A DNA stretch of 64,000 nt from Clostridia bacterium. GTDB taxonomy: Bacteria > Bacillota > Clostridia > Christensenellales > CAG-1252. The position numbers and the translations under genes were made by a program. Where the stretch lies: NCBI GenBank assembly GCA_017444385.1, contig JAFSWQ010000002.1:1-64000 (forward strand), read 5' to 3'. How positions within the stretch are numbered: the first letter of the stretch is position 1; each line of letters opens with the position of its first letter. This document shows positions 43,130 through 58,100 of the stretch, piece after piece. Below the pieces are notes generated by a model. It had not been told where the DNA came from and did not search any database. It was given only the letters and a program-made list of their open reading frames with translations.

Positions 43130-46100
43130 ATGGAAAACACAACTAAGCGTAACGTCACGTTAATTTGTATGGCTGTTTTGGCGGCTTTTATCATCGTCTT
43201 GTTCTCGTTCGCCTTTTTAGGCGTTCAGGACGTCGCGTTTGCGGAGAGCATCGAAGTTACCGCGATGACGAGTTCGGAAGGCAATATGGACACCGTCAAC
43301 GTAGACAATATCACCTATTATATGATAAAGACGGGTGGTAATTTGAAGTACGCGCTTCGCGACACTTCCGAGAATAAGTCCTACCTTTTGATGAACGACT
43401 TCGTCATCTCAGATAGGAATTGGTGTACCGAAAACGGTTCGACTCGTACCGTAGCCAATACCATCGCGGGTTTCTACTACAACCAAGCGAACGGTCAGGC
43501 TAACTACGAAAAACGCCATCGTATAACCTTCTCGCCTTATTCGGGTTCGGAAACAATAAGCGACAGCGACGTCGTGAATTGCGGACTTTTCGCAATATTC
43601 AACGGCACGTTGAAGTATCTTGAACTCTACTATGAGGGAAGAATACAGGTTAACGCTTCTTCGGCGGTATCCACCGTTTCGGGCGCGAATACCGTTTACG
43701 TGGGCGCGATAGCGGGCGTATTCAACGGTACGATAAGCAACTGTACCATATCCGTAGCGGGTTCGGTCTTCGCGTTTTCGCAAAGCAGTAACCTTATAAT
43801 CTACGGCGGCGGTATCGCGGGCGAATTCGCGGGCACCATTCTCGACAGCGTAGTATCGATATCCGGTTCGATAAGCGTATCCAATAAGAACATTTCGGAC
43901 GAGAGTTCGAGCGATCTTACTTGTATCAAGAATACGCTTTACGCGGGAGGTATCGGCGCTCTTGCCAAGAGACGTAACGATTCCATAAACAACCAGATAA
44001 AGAACAGCACGATAAACGTTTCGGGTAGCGTCTCAACGAACGACGTTACCAAGATATCCATCGGCGAAGCGGTATATCCTCGCGACGATCCCAACCCCGA
44101 CGGCTGTGTTTTCCCCGCAGGCGGACTCTTCGCGACGGTAGCTCAAGCGATGGTTACCGATAACGAGATAACTATTTCTGGTACCATATCTTCCAACGGT
44201 TCTACGAGAGCCTCCCGTTTGGGTTCCATAGCGGGCGGTCTTTTCGGCGAACTCAGAAACAACTTCATTCTCAGTTGTAATTATAACGTCATAACTTTGA
44301 GCGGAAAGTTGATGACATCCAACCTTGCTTATACGATAAATAAGATAATATTCGGTATATCCGTAGGTAAAAACGAGTGCGGCGAAGTTTATCAAGGCGG
44401 TTTGATCGGCAAGATCAACGGCTCGGTAGGCGACGGCAGTATTTCCGACCTCGCTATCGTAAGAGAAAGCGACTTTGTGACTAGAACCGATCCGAACGAA
44501 TGTCCCGGCGGAGAGTATTACGGATTGCTTTGCGGTTACGTCGGAACGGGTAGCACCAAGTTTGGCGATTTGAATAAAGGCAACGTTTGGTTCGTAGGTT
44601 ACGTTCCTTCGAACGAAAGAATGGCGAGCGCCGTATCGGAAGACAAACCCGTCGAAGCGGTTTCTTACGGCTCGGTCAAGAGATTGAGAGTGTTCGGCGG
44701 CGGCTCTATCAAAGCGGTATTCTCGTCGAGAAAACTCAGTTTTTACGCCTTGCAACAATATTCGCCTTTCTTCAATTGGTATAATACTTCTTCGAATATG
44801 ATGTCGAATACGCCTTATACTAATTCCGCGGAAATAGGCAAAGCGACTTTCTTCGACGCTACCATCAATCAAACGTACGAAGTAAAGAGATTTACGCCAG
44901 GCGTCAATACGGCTGTAAACGAAATGTGCGCCTTGTTCCTTACGACCGAAATAAACGACGCGGGCAATATGGCTCAATTCGTGGCGGAAATGAACTACGA
45001 AGACGAGAACGAGCCCATTAAATTAAATCAAAGTTGGGTAAGCGTAAAACTCAACGCCGATATCACGTTTGAGAAAGGTATGGCTGTCGTCAAGGAATTC
45101 AAAGGTACATTCGACGGGCAAGGCCATACTATATCTTTCGCGGTAGGTACCACTATCGACGGCACCGAGAAGACCGAAGAAAACGAGAATCGTATCGCGA
45201 TGTTCGGCATTCTCGATACGGGCGCTCAATTTATCAATACGAATATAAGATTTGCGGGCACCATTTACGCGGGCGTTCAAGAGGATGATCAAGACGCGAT
45301 GGTGAACACCGTTTATACGGGTATCGTCGCGGCGGTCAACCACGGCACCATCAAAAACGTATCTTGTACGTTGCAACAAGCGGGGCTTATCACCGCGTTC
45401 GGTAAATCGGTTTACGGCGGCGGTCTCGTAGGATACAACGACGGCGGTACTATCGTTCAAATAGATATGACGATAGACGGTAAGATCACCGCCAACGGCA
45501 ATAAAGTTTATTTGGGCGGCTTGGTAGGCAGTTCGAATACCGGCAGCTCTTACAATATGATAAACGTTTACGCGAAGGGTGAGATCATAAGTTCTCTCGC
45601 CGAAAAAGCGACTTCCAAAGACGCTTGTCTCGGCGGCTTCGCGGGTATCGTTTCCGCTAAACTCGACCTAAAGAACGTAGTAGTCAACGTAAGAGAATAC
45701 AGTAACTACAATAACGACGTTTTGCTCACTTCTTGTAAACACAACGAAGCGACCTATAACGATATGCTTGAAGACGCTGCCGAATTGGAAAACGATCTTC
45801 GTACCAAAACGGTAGGTCAGACCAAGGGCGGATATCAAGACTTCCTCGAAGATTACTTCAACTATAACGACAGCGGTACATATTTAGGCGTAGCGGCTCG
45901 TTCACAAGCGGATTACGATAAGTGTAAAAACGAGCTTATCGCGATTTACGAAAGACTTACCGCCGAGGCAGACGATACGGCAAGCGAAGATTACGCCGAC
46001 GAATTCCTTTCGGTATGTAATTCGTACTTCAATCAATTCGACTGTTCCGCCGTTTGCTCGGATTGTGTTTCCTCTTCCAAGAAGTTCGCTATCGCGGGTT

Positions 46101-49100
46101 CCATCGCCGCAAACAACTACGGTTTCAACAACGCTTGGGTACTCGGTTCTTATACTCAATATCCGGACGAAACGGGCGAAGCGGGGGTAGGTACGCGTAA
46201 GTTATACTTCACTTCCGACCTTTCTACCACGACGGCTGCAAAGGCTAAAAACCTGAATATGATCTACGTGCGTAACGGTTCCTGTTACTGCGTAATGGAT
46301 ATTTCCGAAATAAACGCGAACAATATCCTCTTTACCGTTTCCATCGATACGTCTAAGGTGTTCACTGGTTGGTACACTACGTTCAATCATACCGTAATGG
46401 CTCCTTCCGATTACATCTCGGCGGACGGCTTCCGTCCCGGTTTGAAAACGGGCGAAGTTTATTTTAGCAGCGTTATCAACTCGCTCATCACCGATTACTC
46501 GGTGTTCGACGAATTGGCTAACACTACCAACGCGGGGCAAACCTACGAGGGAGATACCTTCGTTCTCGGCGCCGACTTGGTGTTCCCTTCCGCTCACTCA
46601 TACGTTCCTATCGGCAAGATGGACGGCTCTACCGTTCGTCCTTTCAAAGGTACGCTTGACGGCAAGGGTTACTCAATAACCATTAGCGGAAGCATTTTGT
46701 CTTCCGACTATTCGGGACTCTTCGGCTATCTCGGCGAAGGCGCGACTATTAAATGTCTTACCGTTATCTACGACGGTAACAAGACTTTGAAAGAGCATTG
46801 CGTATTCGGCGGCGTAGCGGCGGTCAGCTATGGTTTCGTTGGACAAGACAGCACCTCGAACAAAGTGGGCGTTATTTATAAGAATATGATAAGCAATGCA
46901 ACCACGGCGGGCGGCGTAGTCGGTTGTAACTACGGAACGGTCAGAAACGTGGAAGTATCTTTCGCGGAGACCGCGTCCGGCAGAGGCGTTATATCCACCA
47001 AGAGCATAAACGACGACGGCGTTCGTTATTACGCGGTCTGCGGCGGCGTAGTCGCTATCAACTACGAAGGCGCGACAGTCAAAAACACCTACGTTGTCAA
47101 CGAGGTCAAGGACACCGACGAATTTGCTCAAAACCTCTACGCGAAGAGTTCCACCAAAACCGATCACGGATACGCGGGCGGCTTGGTAGGTTATAATCTC
47201 GGCAACGTTTATTCGGGCGTAGTAGAGCAATTTTTCATAACCGACGAGCAAATGATTGCGAAAGTATCGGGCGTGGGCAACGCCGGTACTCTCGTTGGAC
47301 ATAACGATCCCATCGGCGTAGTCGACGCTTTGTGGGCGTTGTATTCTCTATTAGACTTTGCGCTTCCTTACGAGGACGGAGACTTCTACGACAACCTCAT
47401 AGGCGGCGAAACCGAGAAGGGCAACCGTCTTATCAAATACGGGCACGGCTCGATTAAGACCTCGGTCTATTCCAATAACGCCGCTCAAACGAGAGGCGGA
47501 TCTATCGTATTTAGAGCGGAGCCCGACGAGGGCGTTCCCTTCTATAACTATACCGCTTCGCTTACTTCGGGCGAGGTCGTGTCCTCTGCGGAAGGCGGAT
47601 CGGGACAAAACCTCACCCCTATCGTCGCCAACGGCAATAAGGAATCTTTGGAAGGCAAGACCTTCTACGCGATATTCGTTCGTTCTGAAATAACCAACGA
47701 AAACGATTATTACGGACTTGTTAAATCGGTAAACAGCGGTTTCTCCGCTTACGTCAACTACATATTCAACTTCAAGGGCACCGTTGCGTTGAACCTCTAC
47801 GCAGATAATGAAAACTTCGACTCTATCGGCGCGAACGGAAGAAAGTTCGTCGGTAGTTTGAACGGTAACGGTTACAGTATCTATTACAGATCGAGTTCGC
47901 TTGACGAAAACGTCAAAGAGGGCAAAGCGTTGTTCGGTGTTATCGCGGAAAAATCCGTTGTACAAAACCTCACCGTGAACATTACGAGAGGTCTTTACAC
48001 CGCTACCGCATACGACGACGAGTTATCGGCATCCACCACTTACGGACTCTTCGCCGCGATAAATATGGGTACCATCACCGAAGTTGAAGTCAATCTCACG
48101 GGTAACGTAAATCCCGAGATGGACGAGTCTTACGAGGAATTGGATTACGCCGGTATATTCGTAGGTATTAACCACGGCGTGATCTCTTCCACCACCGTAA
48201 ACCTTTTGAGCGAATCCTTCCAAGGTAACAACTACGCGGCTTCAGTTAAAGCGAGATACGCGGGCGCTTTGGTCGGTTTGAATAGAGGTACGATAGGTTC
48301 CGATCGTCTCGATAGCGTTAAGGTCGTCGTTAATACCGTTACCACCCCCGTATCCGTTTACGGTACTTCCGCGGTCGGCGGCGTGGTAGGCGTCAACAGA
48401 GGCGTTATAACCAACGTCAACCTTACGATGAACGGTCGTTTGGGCGCGGCTAAGAATTGCGACGGTAAGGTCTACGTCGGAGGCGTTGCCGGTATCAACG
48501 AAAGCGATAAAGCGAATATCGGCATATTGACTCTCAACTTTAATGCGTCGGCGGAACTTGCTTCCGAAGTCGCGATGAGCGTCGACAATTTGTACTTCTT
48601 CGGCGGCGTTGCGGGCTTGAACGATTCCTCTTCCATGATAGGCGAGGAAGGCGTTAAAGGCTTGTCTAAAATTTACTACAACGCAAACTTCCCCAACATA
48701 TCCACCGCTCTCGCGTCCTTCGGCGGCGCGGTAGGCGAAAACCGCGGCTTCGTATTCTCTATCGACGTACTATTCGACCAATCGGTTGAAGGATATAAAG
48801 GCTTGGGCGCTACCAATTACGCAGGCGGCGTGGTGGGCTTCAACGCGGGTAACGTAGGTAATTGTAACGTTACGTTAAGCAAACAAAATTCCTTGACTCT
48901 TATCAAAGGCGATCATCTCACCACGGACGGTCTGAGCGAGATAGGCGTAGGCTCTATAGTGGGCGTTAACTCTATTTCCGTTAAAGCGTGTACCGCTCAC
49001 GTCTACGGCGTTTTGGGCGTTACCTATACCTCGGGCACCGAAGAGGGCAAGGTTCAAAAAGCCAACGTCGGCGGTTTGGTCGGCTTCAACAAGCAAGAGA

Positions 49101-52100
49101 TAAGAGACAGTTACGTTATCGTCGGTCAAAGTATGAAGAATACTTCGTCCAAAGGTAGAACGGGTCTCGTTGTAGGCTATTCGTCGGTCAATCAAGCGGG
49201 TAGCTTACCTAACGTTTGGGCGGTTGTATCCAACAGCGATCCTTCGCCCGCATCCTCTAATAAGGCGGGCTACAACGTTTTGAAGATAGTCGGTAACGCT
49301 ACCGTATCAGCAGAATTTATAAACGAAAACGAAGATATCAAGATAAGGTTTACCGCCGCCAACGTAGTCGGTATGCCTATCGTTTGGTACAAAGACATAA
49401 GCACTCAAGACAAGTTGTTCTCACAAGCTACGACTTTCACTGCCGAAACCGGTTTGGTGGATTGCGTATACCACGTTTGCTATTACGACTTGCAGATCAA
49501 CACCGAAGAAAAGTTCTCCGCGCTTTATCAATACGTAAACGCGTACAACCTTTTCAACGGTGTTATGTTCAGCCTTGAAAAGAGCATAACCGTAAGATCG
49601 ACCTTGCAACCCATAGGTACCAAAGAACATCCGTTCAACGGTATATTCGAAGGACATAACAACACCATTACGTTCGTTAAAGGCGGTATCGCGGGTAACG
49701 TGTATAGCGGTATCTTCGGATACGTCGACGATAACGCGGTAATCAAAAACTTTATCGTCGAATTCAACGAGGACGTTATAGTCGGTTCGGGTATGAGTAC
49801 GTCGGCAGGCGGCTTGGCGGGTAGACTCGGCGGTCTCGTTCAAAACGTTGCGTTGAATTTCATCAGCGCGCCTTACAGTTTGAAAGACGACGCGTACGTC
49901 GGCGCTTTGGCGGGAACGGTTTCCTCTACTTTGAGAGTGGAAAACGTTTGGACGGTAATATATAACAGCGCGGTTGCGACTATAGGCGCGACCGATAACG
50001 GCGGCGTTGCTTCCAATACCGGTCTCAATAACCTTGCGGTATTGGGCTCGGGTATTTTGAGAGTGTATTTCAAAGACGAGGAAAGCGACGAATTCGTGTT
50101 CGAGGTAATTGAAAATGCGGATTTCTACGACGATTGGTATTACGATATAAGCAATCACGTCACTGTCGCCGACAAGGCGAATTCCGCCATTTACGGTACC
50201 GTAGTCGCGGGCGATAGAATATACTTCGACAGCGTTGATTCTTTGCGTAACGTAAACTACACCGCAAGCTTTATCGACCTAATCATAAGGAACGCGGAAG
50301 ACTTCGTTAAATTCGCTAAGAACGTAAATCGTTACGGCGACGGCGGCGCGAAGTTTATTATGCGCCTCGGCAAAGAGGGTTATAACAATATCACCGAAAT
50401 AACCGTCGACCTCAACGAATGTCCCCCGATTGGCACGAGAGAGCATCCTTTCACCGGTGAATTCGACGGCACTATGGATCTTTCGGAAGTTTACGATAAC
50501 TCGGTTTGCTATACCATAAGAGTAAAGGGCAACCTCGGTTCGAGCGAAAACGATTATACAGGTTTATTCGGTTGCGTGGGCGAAACCGGCGTTATAAGAA
50601 ATTTGATAGTAAGAGCGGATAACGCGGACGATAACCCCGAATATGCGGGGCAAAAGTTCGGCGACAAACAAAGCGTTTATACGGGTTACTTGGCTGGTTA
50701 CTTCCAAGGAACCATGGAAAACGTTGTCGTGGTAATGGGCGACGAAACTCAACTCTACAATATCAACGCCGACTCGGTAGGCGGTATGGTGGGTATGATG
50801 GGCGTCAACTCTTCCATCAAAAACAGCTGGTTGATACTTCCCGAAAACAGCGTATATCGTACGGTAGGCGGTTATAAACTCGCCAACGGCGACATCGTAT
50901 CCTACGACAGGGCGACGTTCGAAGTCGATTATCCCGATTTGAAAGTTCCTAACCTCTTGTATAAGTGCGGCGCGGGTAAATTCGAATTGCATTTGGAAAA
51001 CGGCGTGGGCGGCGGTTACGAAACCGCGAAGGGTAGATGGAAATTCACCCTCGTTCAACTCACGGGCGGCGAACCCGCTTACGGTTTCGTTGACAACACC
51101 TTGCTCGACTCCGGCGTACCTACGAAAGAATTCACGAGTTCTTATGGCGACGGTCTCGTCGGCAGGGAATACCTCGCATTGTTCCTCGACAACAATATCA
51201 ACGAGTACGAGGATCTTTTGAAACTCGCCGCGTTGACAAACGGCGATAGACGTTACGTCGGCATTGAGTTCCAACAATCCAAAGATATCGTAATTCAAAA
51301 CGGATATACCCCCATCGGCGGTCAAGTCGCTTTGACGGGCGGCTCGGCTATCGGCGTCGAATATAAGTTGATAGACTTTATCGGCGCGTATAACGGCAAC
51401 GGACATAAGATTATAATACCCGAAAACGTTACTATCGACGCGCCTTACGCGGGCTTGTTCGGTATATTGGGTAAGACCGCGAGAGTACGCAACCTCTACG
51501 TTGAAGTAAACGGTAAGGTCGGTGTTGCGGGCGGTTACGCGGATTCCACCGTTTACGCGGCTCCTCTCGCCGCTCTCGATAACGGCGCGACTTTGGAAAA
51601 CGTTATCGTCGTAATCAATAAGAGCGCGAGCATATCTGCTACGGTAGATTCTTCTCGTATCGCGGTCAACAACGCGATTGAATTCGACGTTTTCGGTAAC
51701 GTACTTACTCCCGACGAGGATATAAAGCGCGCTACCAACGTTTGGGTATTGTCATATAACAGCAAATACAATAACGCTCAAAACGCGGTCGAACAACAAT
51801 TCTACTACGATCAAACTGGTAGATATAACGGCGGCGTCAACGTTCTCACCGTCATCGCGGCGGGCGAGATCGTCGTTGAGTTCACCGATGAGAATTACGC
51901 GATAAGAATCTACAATCGCGACAATAGCGGCAACCCCGTCAAAGAATGGTACACCAACGCAATGTCGGGTAGCGTCGAGATCAAAGTTCCTTACGACGTA
52001 ACGGGCTATCAATTTATGCCGTCTTCCGCCGTCAACAGTTTGATACTCTACGCGTCCTTCCTTAACAGCAAGATAACCGACGTCGCAGACCTTATCGATC

Positions 52101-55100
52101 TTGCCAACGATACGAACGACGGCTACGATTTGTACGGTTTGAGTTTCGAACTCAACAACGACGTGGTTATAACTGGTAGCGATTACGTGCCTATCGGCGC
52201 GGCTATGCCTTTCAACGCTCTCTTTGACGGCAGAGGTCATTCGATAACCTTGGCTGAAGGCGCGAGGATCGAAGGCGAATACGCGGGTATCTTCGGCAGC
52301 GTTGGTCAAGACGCCGTCGTCAAGAACGTAAAACTCATTATCAACGGTACTTTGGGTTGCGATAGATACACTGCCGCGGATCTCGAACTCGGCAAGGTCA
52401 ACACGATTTACGCGGGCGCTATCGCGAGAATACAAGGTAAACTCGAAAACGTCATCATTGACGGCGTAAACGCCATTGTGGATTGCAGAAGCGACTACGC
52501 GGGTATCGCCTTCGGTTACGATGTTCAAAACGTTATGAACAACGTATGGTTCATAGCGGGCGCCGATAACGGATACGCCTCTATGGGTAAGGTTTTGGAA
52601 AACGACAAGTTGGTCGAAGGTTCCGAGCAATCCACCATCAACGTAATGAAGGTTATCGGTATGGGCGAATTAAAAGCCACCCTCGTCAACGTGGGCGACG
52701 ATTGGTTCGTTAAACTTGAAAACGATTACGACGATCAAAAGGATTACGCTATCAAGGGCTGGTACAGCAACTACGCAAAGGATAATCAAATATCCGAAGC
52801 GTTAGGCGTTTGCGCCCCCGGCACCGATTTCAGAGCGGGTAACAACGGTACGATAACCTTTACGACGGGGCTCATCAACCGCCGTTACGAAGTCGTAATC
52901 ATCAATACCGTAATAACCACCGCCGAGCAGTTATTGAGTATAGTCGGCGACGTCAACGTGGGCGGTTACACCTACGAGAACACGAGCTTCTCGCTTGGCG
53001 CGGATATCACGATAGAAGGCAACGAGTTCGTATCCATCGGTACCGAAAATACTCGATTCAAAGGCACATTCTCGGGTAGTTATAACGGCGTTTATCATAC
53101 GATAACGATGGCTATGAGTTATCAAAACGAATATAGCCAAAACATAGACGGCAGTTTGCCTCTCTTCGGATATAACGAGGGCGTTATAACCGACCTCTCG
53201 GTATTCTTGAAGACCGCTATCGATCGTACCAACTCGACGGTTGGCGTAATAGCGCAATACAACTACGGCGAAATATCCAATACGCTCGTAAGGTTCAACG
53301 ACAAAGCGGGCTTCACGGTCGTAGGCGCGAACGTCGGCGGTATCGCGGGTATTAACTACGCGAGAGCGACCATCGAAAACTGTATCGTCATAATTCCCGA
53401 AAACGTAACGTTAAAGGGTAGATTTGCGGCGGGCGGCATCGTAGCCGAGAACTACGGCTCAGTCGTCGGTAGCGTCGGCGGCGCTTTGGCTGGCGACTTC
53501 TACGATTGGAAGGAATACCGCTCTAATGCTCTTGATGGCGAAGAAGACCTCGGCAACGTTCTCATCTACGGTAAAATCGAAGTGGAAAACAGCGAGACTT
53601 CGGATACCGTTTTGTACGTCGGCGGCGCAGTAGGTATCTCTCAAGGTCAAGCAACGGTTACTCGTTTGAGTATAAGAGTGTTCTCTTCGGGTAGCGTCTT
53701 TTCGGACGGTAACTCCACCGCGGTAGGCGGCGTTGTGGGAAGAAGCAGCGCGAGTTTGCGTCACTCGGTAATTCAAGCGGACGGCGAAGTTTACGCTTTG
53801 AATACCGCGCATAGCAACGTGGGTTACTTCGTAGGCTCTATACAAGGTAGCACGAACAACAGCTGGATGGTCTACTCTCTGCCGAGAGATATCAAAGCGA
53901 TTGGTTTGGGCTTCGACTCGGTCAACGTTTTACAAATTAAAGGTAACGGCGTCATCGACTTCTATATCGACGGCGACAACAACATAATCTTCGAGGACGT
54001 TACCCCCGCGGGCGGCGCGAGCATCGACGGTTGGTATATCAACAACGGCGTAGCGGTCACCGACCGTATAGGTAACGTCGACGGCTCTACCTTCAAACCC
54101 GCGACAAATATTTCGGGTAGAACGGTAAACGTAGTATTTATCAATACGACCATCAGTTCTGTCGAAGAGCTTATTATCATAGCGAACACCGTAAACAGCG
54201 GTTTGTATTCCGCTAACCTCGAATTCAGGCTTGTCAACGACTTGACTATCGACGTTGATCACGTACTCACCGCTTGTATCGGTACTTATACCGAGGACGG
54301 AGCATACGGATTCAAACACAAGTTTAACGGCGACGGTCACACAATAACCGTTATCGGCGTAGAAAACGCAGAGTCCTTCCGCGCGCAAACATATATGGGT
54401 ATATTCGGGTACGTCACCGCTTCCGCTCAGGTCTACGATCTTAACGTCGTATATCTCGGCAGCGCGTTCGGCGACGAAAGAACCCTTGCCTTCGGCGGTA
54501 TCGCGGGCGTTAACGCGGGTAGTATAACCAACTGTAAAGTGTACGTAGGCAAAGCGCCCGGGGACGATGAGTCCGCGGCTTCTCCCGCCGTATTGAAAGG
54601 CGCGAGCGTGGGAGGTATCGTCGGCGAAAACACCCGTTTGGGTAAGATAAGCGATTGCGACGTATATCTCTACGGTACTTTGTACGCGCAAAGCATAATA
54701 AAGGATAACGTCGCTCCCAACGCGTATGCGGGCGCTATCACGGGTTCCAATAACGGTACCGTGACCTTCGTCACGAGTTATTTGAAGACCATAGGCGATT
54801 ACAGCGTGCAAGCGGTTTACGTAGGCAACTCAACCGGCGCTACTTACGTCGGCGGAATCACGGGTTCCAACAGCGGCACGATTTCGGATATGGTAGTCGA
54901 ACTCGACGTCGCGCACTTGTTCGCCAACAGCCAGATCATCGCATACGCGGGCGGTTTGGCAGGTTCCAACATCGGAACGTTGGAAAACGCGTATATCAAA
55001 GTTGGCGCGGGCAGCAGTATTAGAAGCAGTAACAAAGTTGAAAACATCTCTGGCGGTATCGCAGGTATCAACAGTTACTATCTCTTGAACATCTTGATAG

Positions 55101-58100
55101 ATATCACTAATGAGAGCGTAGTGCGCGACAGCGCGGTAGGTCAATATAGAGCGACCACATCTCACGCCGAAAACGTTTGGGTAATTAATAACGATAGCGC
55201 TATCAATTCCAAGATCGGCGATATCAACAATATGACTTACGAAAGAATAAACGGTAATCCTTCCGTAAGTTACAACGACGTTAAAGGAATAATCGAATCG
55301 AGACGCGCGGGCGTGCAAAATGATTATATGGTAGAATTCTACGCCGATATCGACAAGGATAAAGGTCTCACGATGTTCGCCGACGCCCACACCTCTTTCA
55401 AGACGGTTTTGAACGACGCCCCGTATGTTTACTACGGCGTGGGTAAACTCGTTCTCGTTTCACCTCTCGACGCGAAAGACATAAGCGTCAAGGCTGTAAT
55501 GCGTAGAGAGATAGGCGATCAAACCGAACTTAAAATGTTATCTAAAGCCCTCGAAGTAGGCGGTCAAGAGATAACGGGAACGTATTCCTTGACAAACGAT
55601 ATAGTCGTAACGGGTAACTATACCGCTATCGGTCATATCGCAATATCGGAAGATGACGTTTCCCGTCCATTCGGCGCGACCTTCGACGGCAACTATTACA
55701 CGGTTTCCTTCAAGGATCCCGTCGTTTACGGCAATATCTACAACTCGGTGTTCGCCTTGAATACCGGTCTCATAAGAAAATTCGTAGTCAGTTACGATTA
55801 TTCGCTCATTGGCGATAACACCGCGGGTATATGTATCGACAACAAGGGTACTATCAAAGACAGCGTAGTCTACGCCGCTTTGGATACCACGATAAGCAAT
55901 CCTATCGCTTGCTTGAATTCCAAGAACGATAACGACTGGATTATACAACCCGTTTCGAGTAACAACGACTACATACAAGGTAAACAAGTGGAAAGCAATA
56001 GATACGGCGCTATCGCCGTCAACGGTAACGGTACTTTGGTAATCGACAAGACCGCCGCTTCCTTGACGTTTATCCCCACCGCTTTGGACGAAATGTCCGA
56101 GTTCGCGGGATTCAGCGATCAGTTGATAATCTACACCACCGATTACTTCATTCCCGTTTCCAACGTCAACGAGCGCGGCTATTCGTACAGCGCCGAGTTT
56201 ATCAGCAAGTATATCTACACGATAAACGACTTGCTCGCTTTGGTGGGCGCTCTCGATAAAGGTTACGGTAGTTTCTCGAAAAACAAGACTTATTACTTGT
56301 GCAGTAGCGATATCGAGATATCCGCTCAAGCGATAGGCGGTTTGAAGTCCTTCCTCGGCGTTTTCGAGGGTAACGACAATAGACTCGTAGTCTCGGGCAA
56401 ACCCGAAGATACCGATTTCGTTTTCGCGCCCGAGCATACCGACGATCGCGCGACCTATCAAAATTTGTCCTTCGATTTGAGAAAACTCGACGAAGAAGTT
56501 TACTTGTTCGACAGCGCGTGCAACGCGTCTCTAAAGAACGTGGCTATATTCTTCGACGAGGCGCGCGACGACGCTCGCTTGTACGACGCTTACTTCGGTT
56601 CGAGTTTAAGACTGGAAAACGTTTACGTGGTAACTTCCAACGAAACCACGATAGTCGAAGCCGATAAGTACGTCAGCGAAAACGTAGGCGCCATTCTTTC
56701 GACGGGCAAGAACGATATCGAATTCCGCACCGAAAACGGAAAATTCATCGCGACTGCAATTCCTTCCGACGAAGAAGTGTTCGTCGGTTGGTATGATACC
56801 GCGGCCGCTTGGAAGTTCGTCGGAAAGGCGAGCGTAGAATGCGAGTTGACGGCGGAAACCTACAAGACCACTTTCATATCCACCGAGATTACTACGGCGG
56901 ACGAATTCACGACCATAGCGGAAGCGGTCAAGAACGGATTTACTTTCGAGGGCGCTTCCTTCAAAGTGGCGAACGATATCACTATCGACTTCACCACTGC
57001 TCAAAACGTGGGAACCGACGACTATTTCTTCGCTGGAGAGATAGACGTTCTCGATAACGCTTTGACCGTCAAAGGTAAACCTTTGTTCAACGTATTCAAA
57101 GGGGTATTCAAGAACGCCGTAATGAATTCCAACGTTGAAAACGCCTTGGCTCTCGTCATCGCTGCGGAAGCAAAAGTTGAAAACGTCTTATTGACGAGTA
57201 CCGCTGCTAACGCGAATATCGCCGCTCAAATCAAAGGCAACGTATTCAATTGCTGGGTAATTGCCGATTCCGTCGCTTCTAACGATAAAGTCGGTTATAT
57301 AGGTAAGGACAATACCGTAAGCGTAGCGGCGACGCTCGCGGACGGCGTGATAACCGTAAAAGCCGCTTTCAACGCGGACGCAGGATTGATCGACGGTATT
57401 ATCTTCTTCAAGAACGCGGCGGGCGAAGACGTTTACAATCCCGCTTACGACACCATCGTTTCGGATGGTAGCAACGTAGCGACTTATTTCGTGACCGCGA
57501 AAGACGTTCTCGTCAGCGAATTTGAATTGAAAGTATTTGCGCTCGCAGTCGAACACGATTATTCCAATAACGTCAAACTCGACGCGGATATCGTGGTCGC
57601 CGAAAACTTCTCAATCGCGGGTTACCAAGGCGTGTTCTATGGCGCGGGCAAGACCATCACCGTTAACACGGAAAACGACTTCGCGCTCTTTACCGAATTG
57701 ACGGGTACCGTCAGAGATCTCAAACTTGTAGTCAACAGCGATAATACTATTACCGCCGCTATCAGTAAAGATCCCGACGGCATAGCATATCTTAACAGTT
57801 CGATAATGGCTGTCTCCGAAAACGTGACGCCTATTATGCAAGGCAACCTTAACAACGTATGGGTGGTTTATCAAGCCGTAGTCGACGACGCGACCTTCTT
57901 AACGGATGAAACTTCGGACGCTAACTACCTCGTCTACAATAAGGGTTCCATTACCGCTACGGTAAACGAAGAAGGCGTCGTTTCCTTTGTGGGAACGGAT
58001 ACCGCCGAATACGCGTTTATGGGTTATAGACTTAAAACGGCGAAGAGTTCTTCTTCCACCTACACGTCTTCCGCTTTGGACGCAAAGAAGATTAGAGTAA

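Noticed and set aside
41109-43142. A 677-codon open frame on the minus strand, and others such as 24126-25823 and 39078-40049
   Set aside because: They lie fully antisense to the giant genes, have low-complexity composition and no domains or ribosome binding sites. The strong codon bias of the plus-strand genes leaves the complementary frame open.
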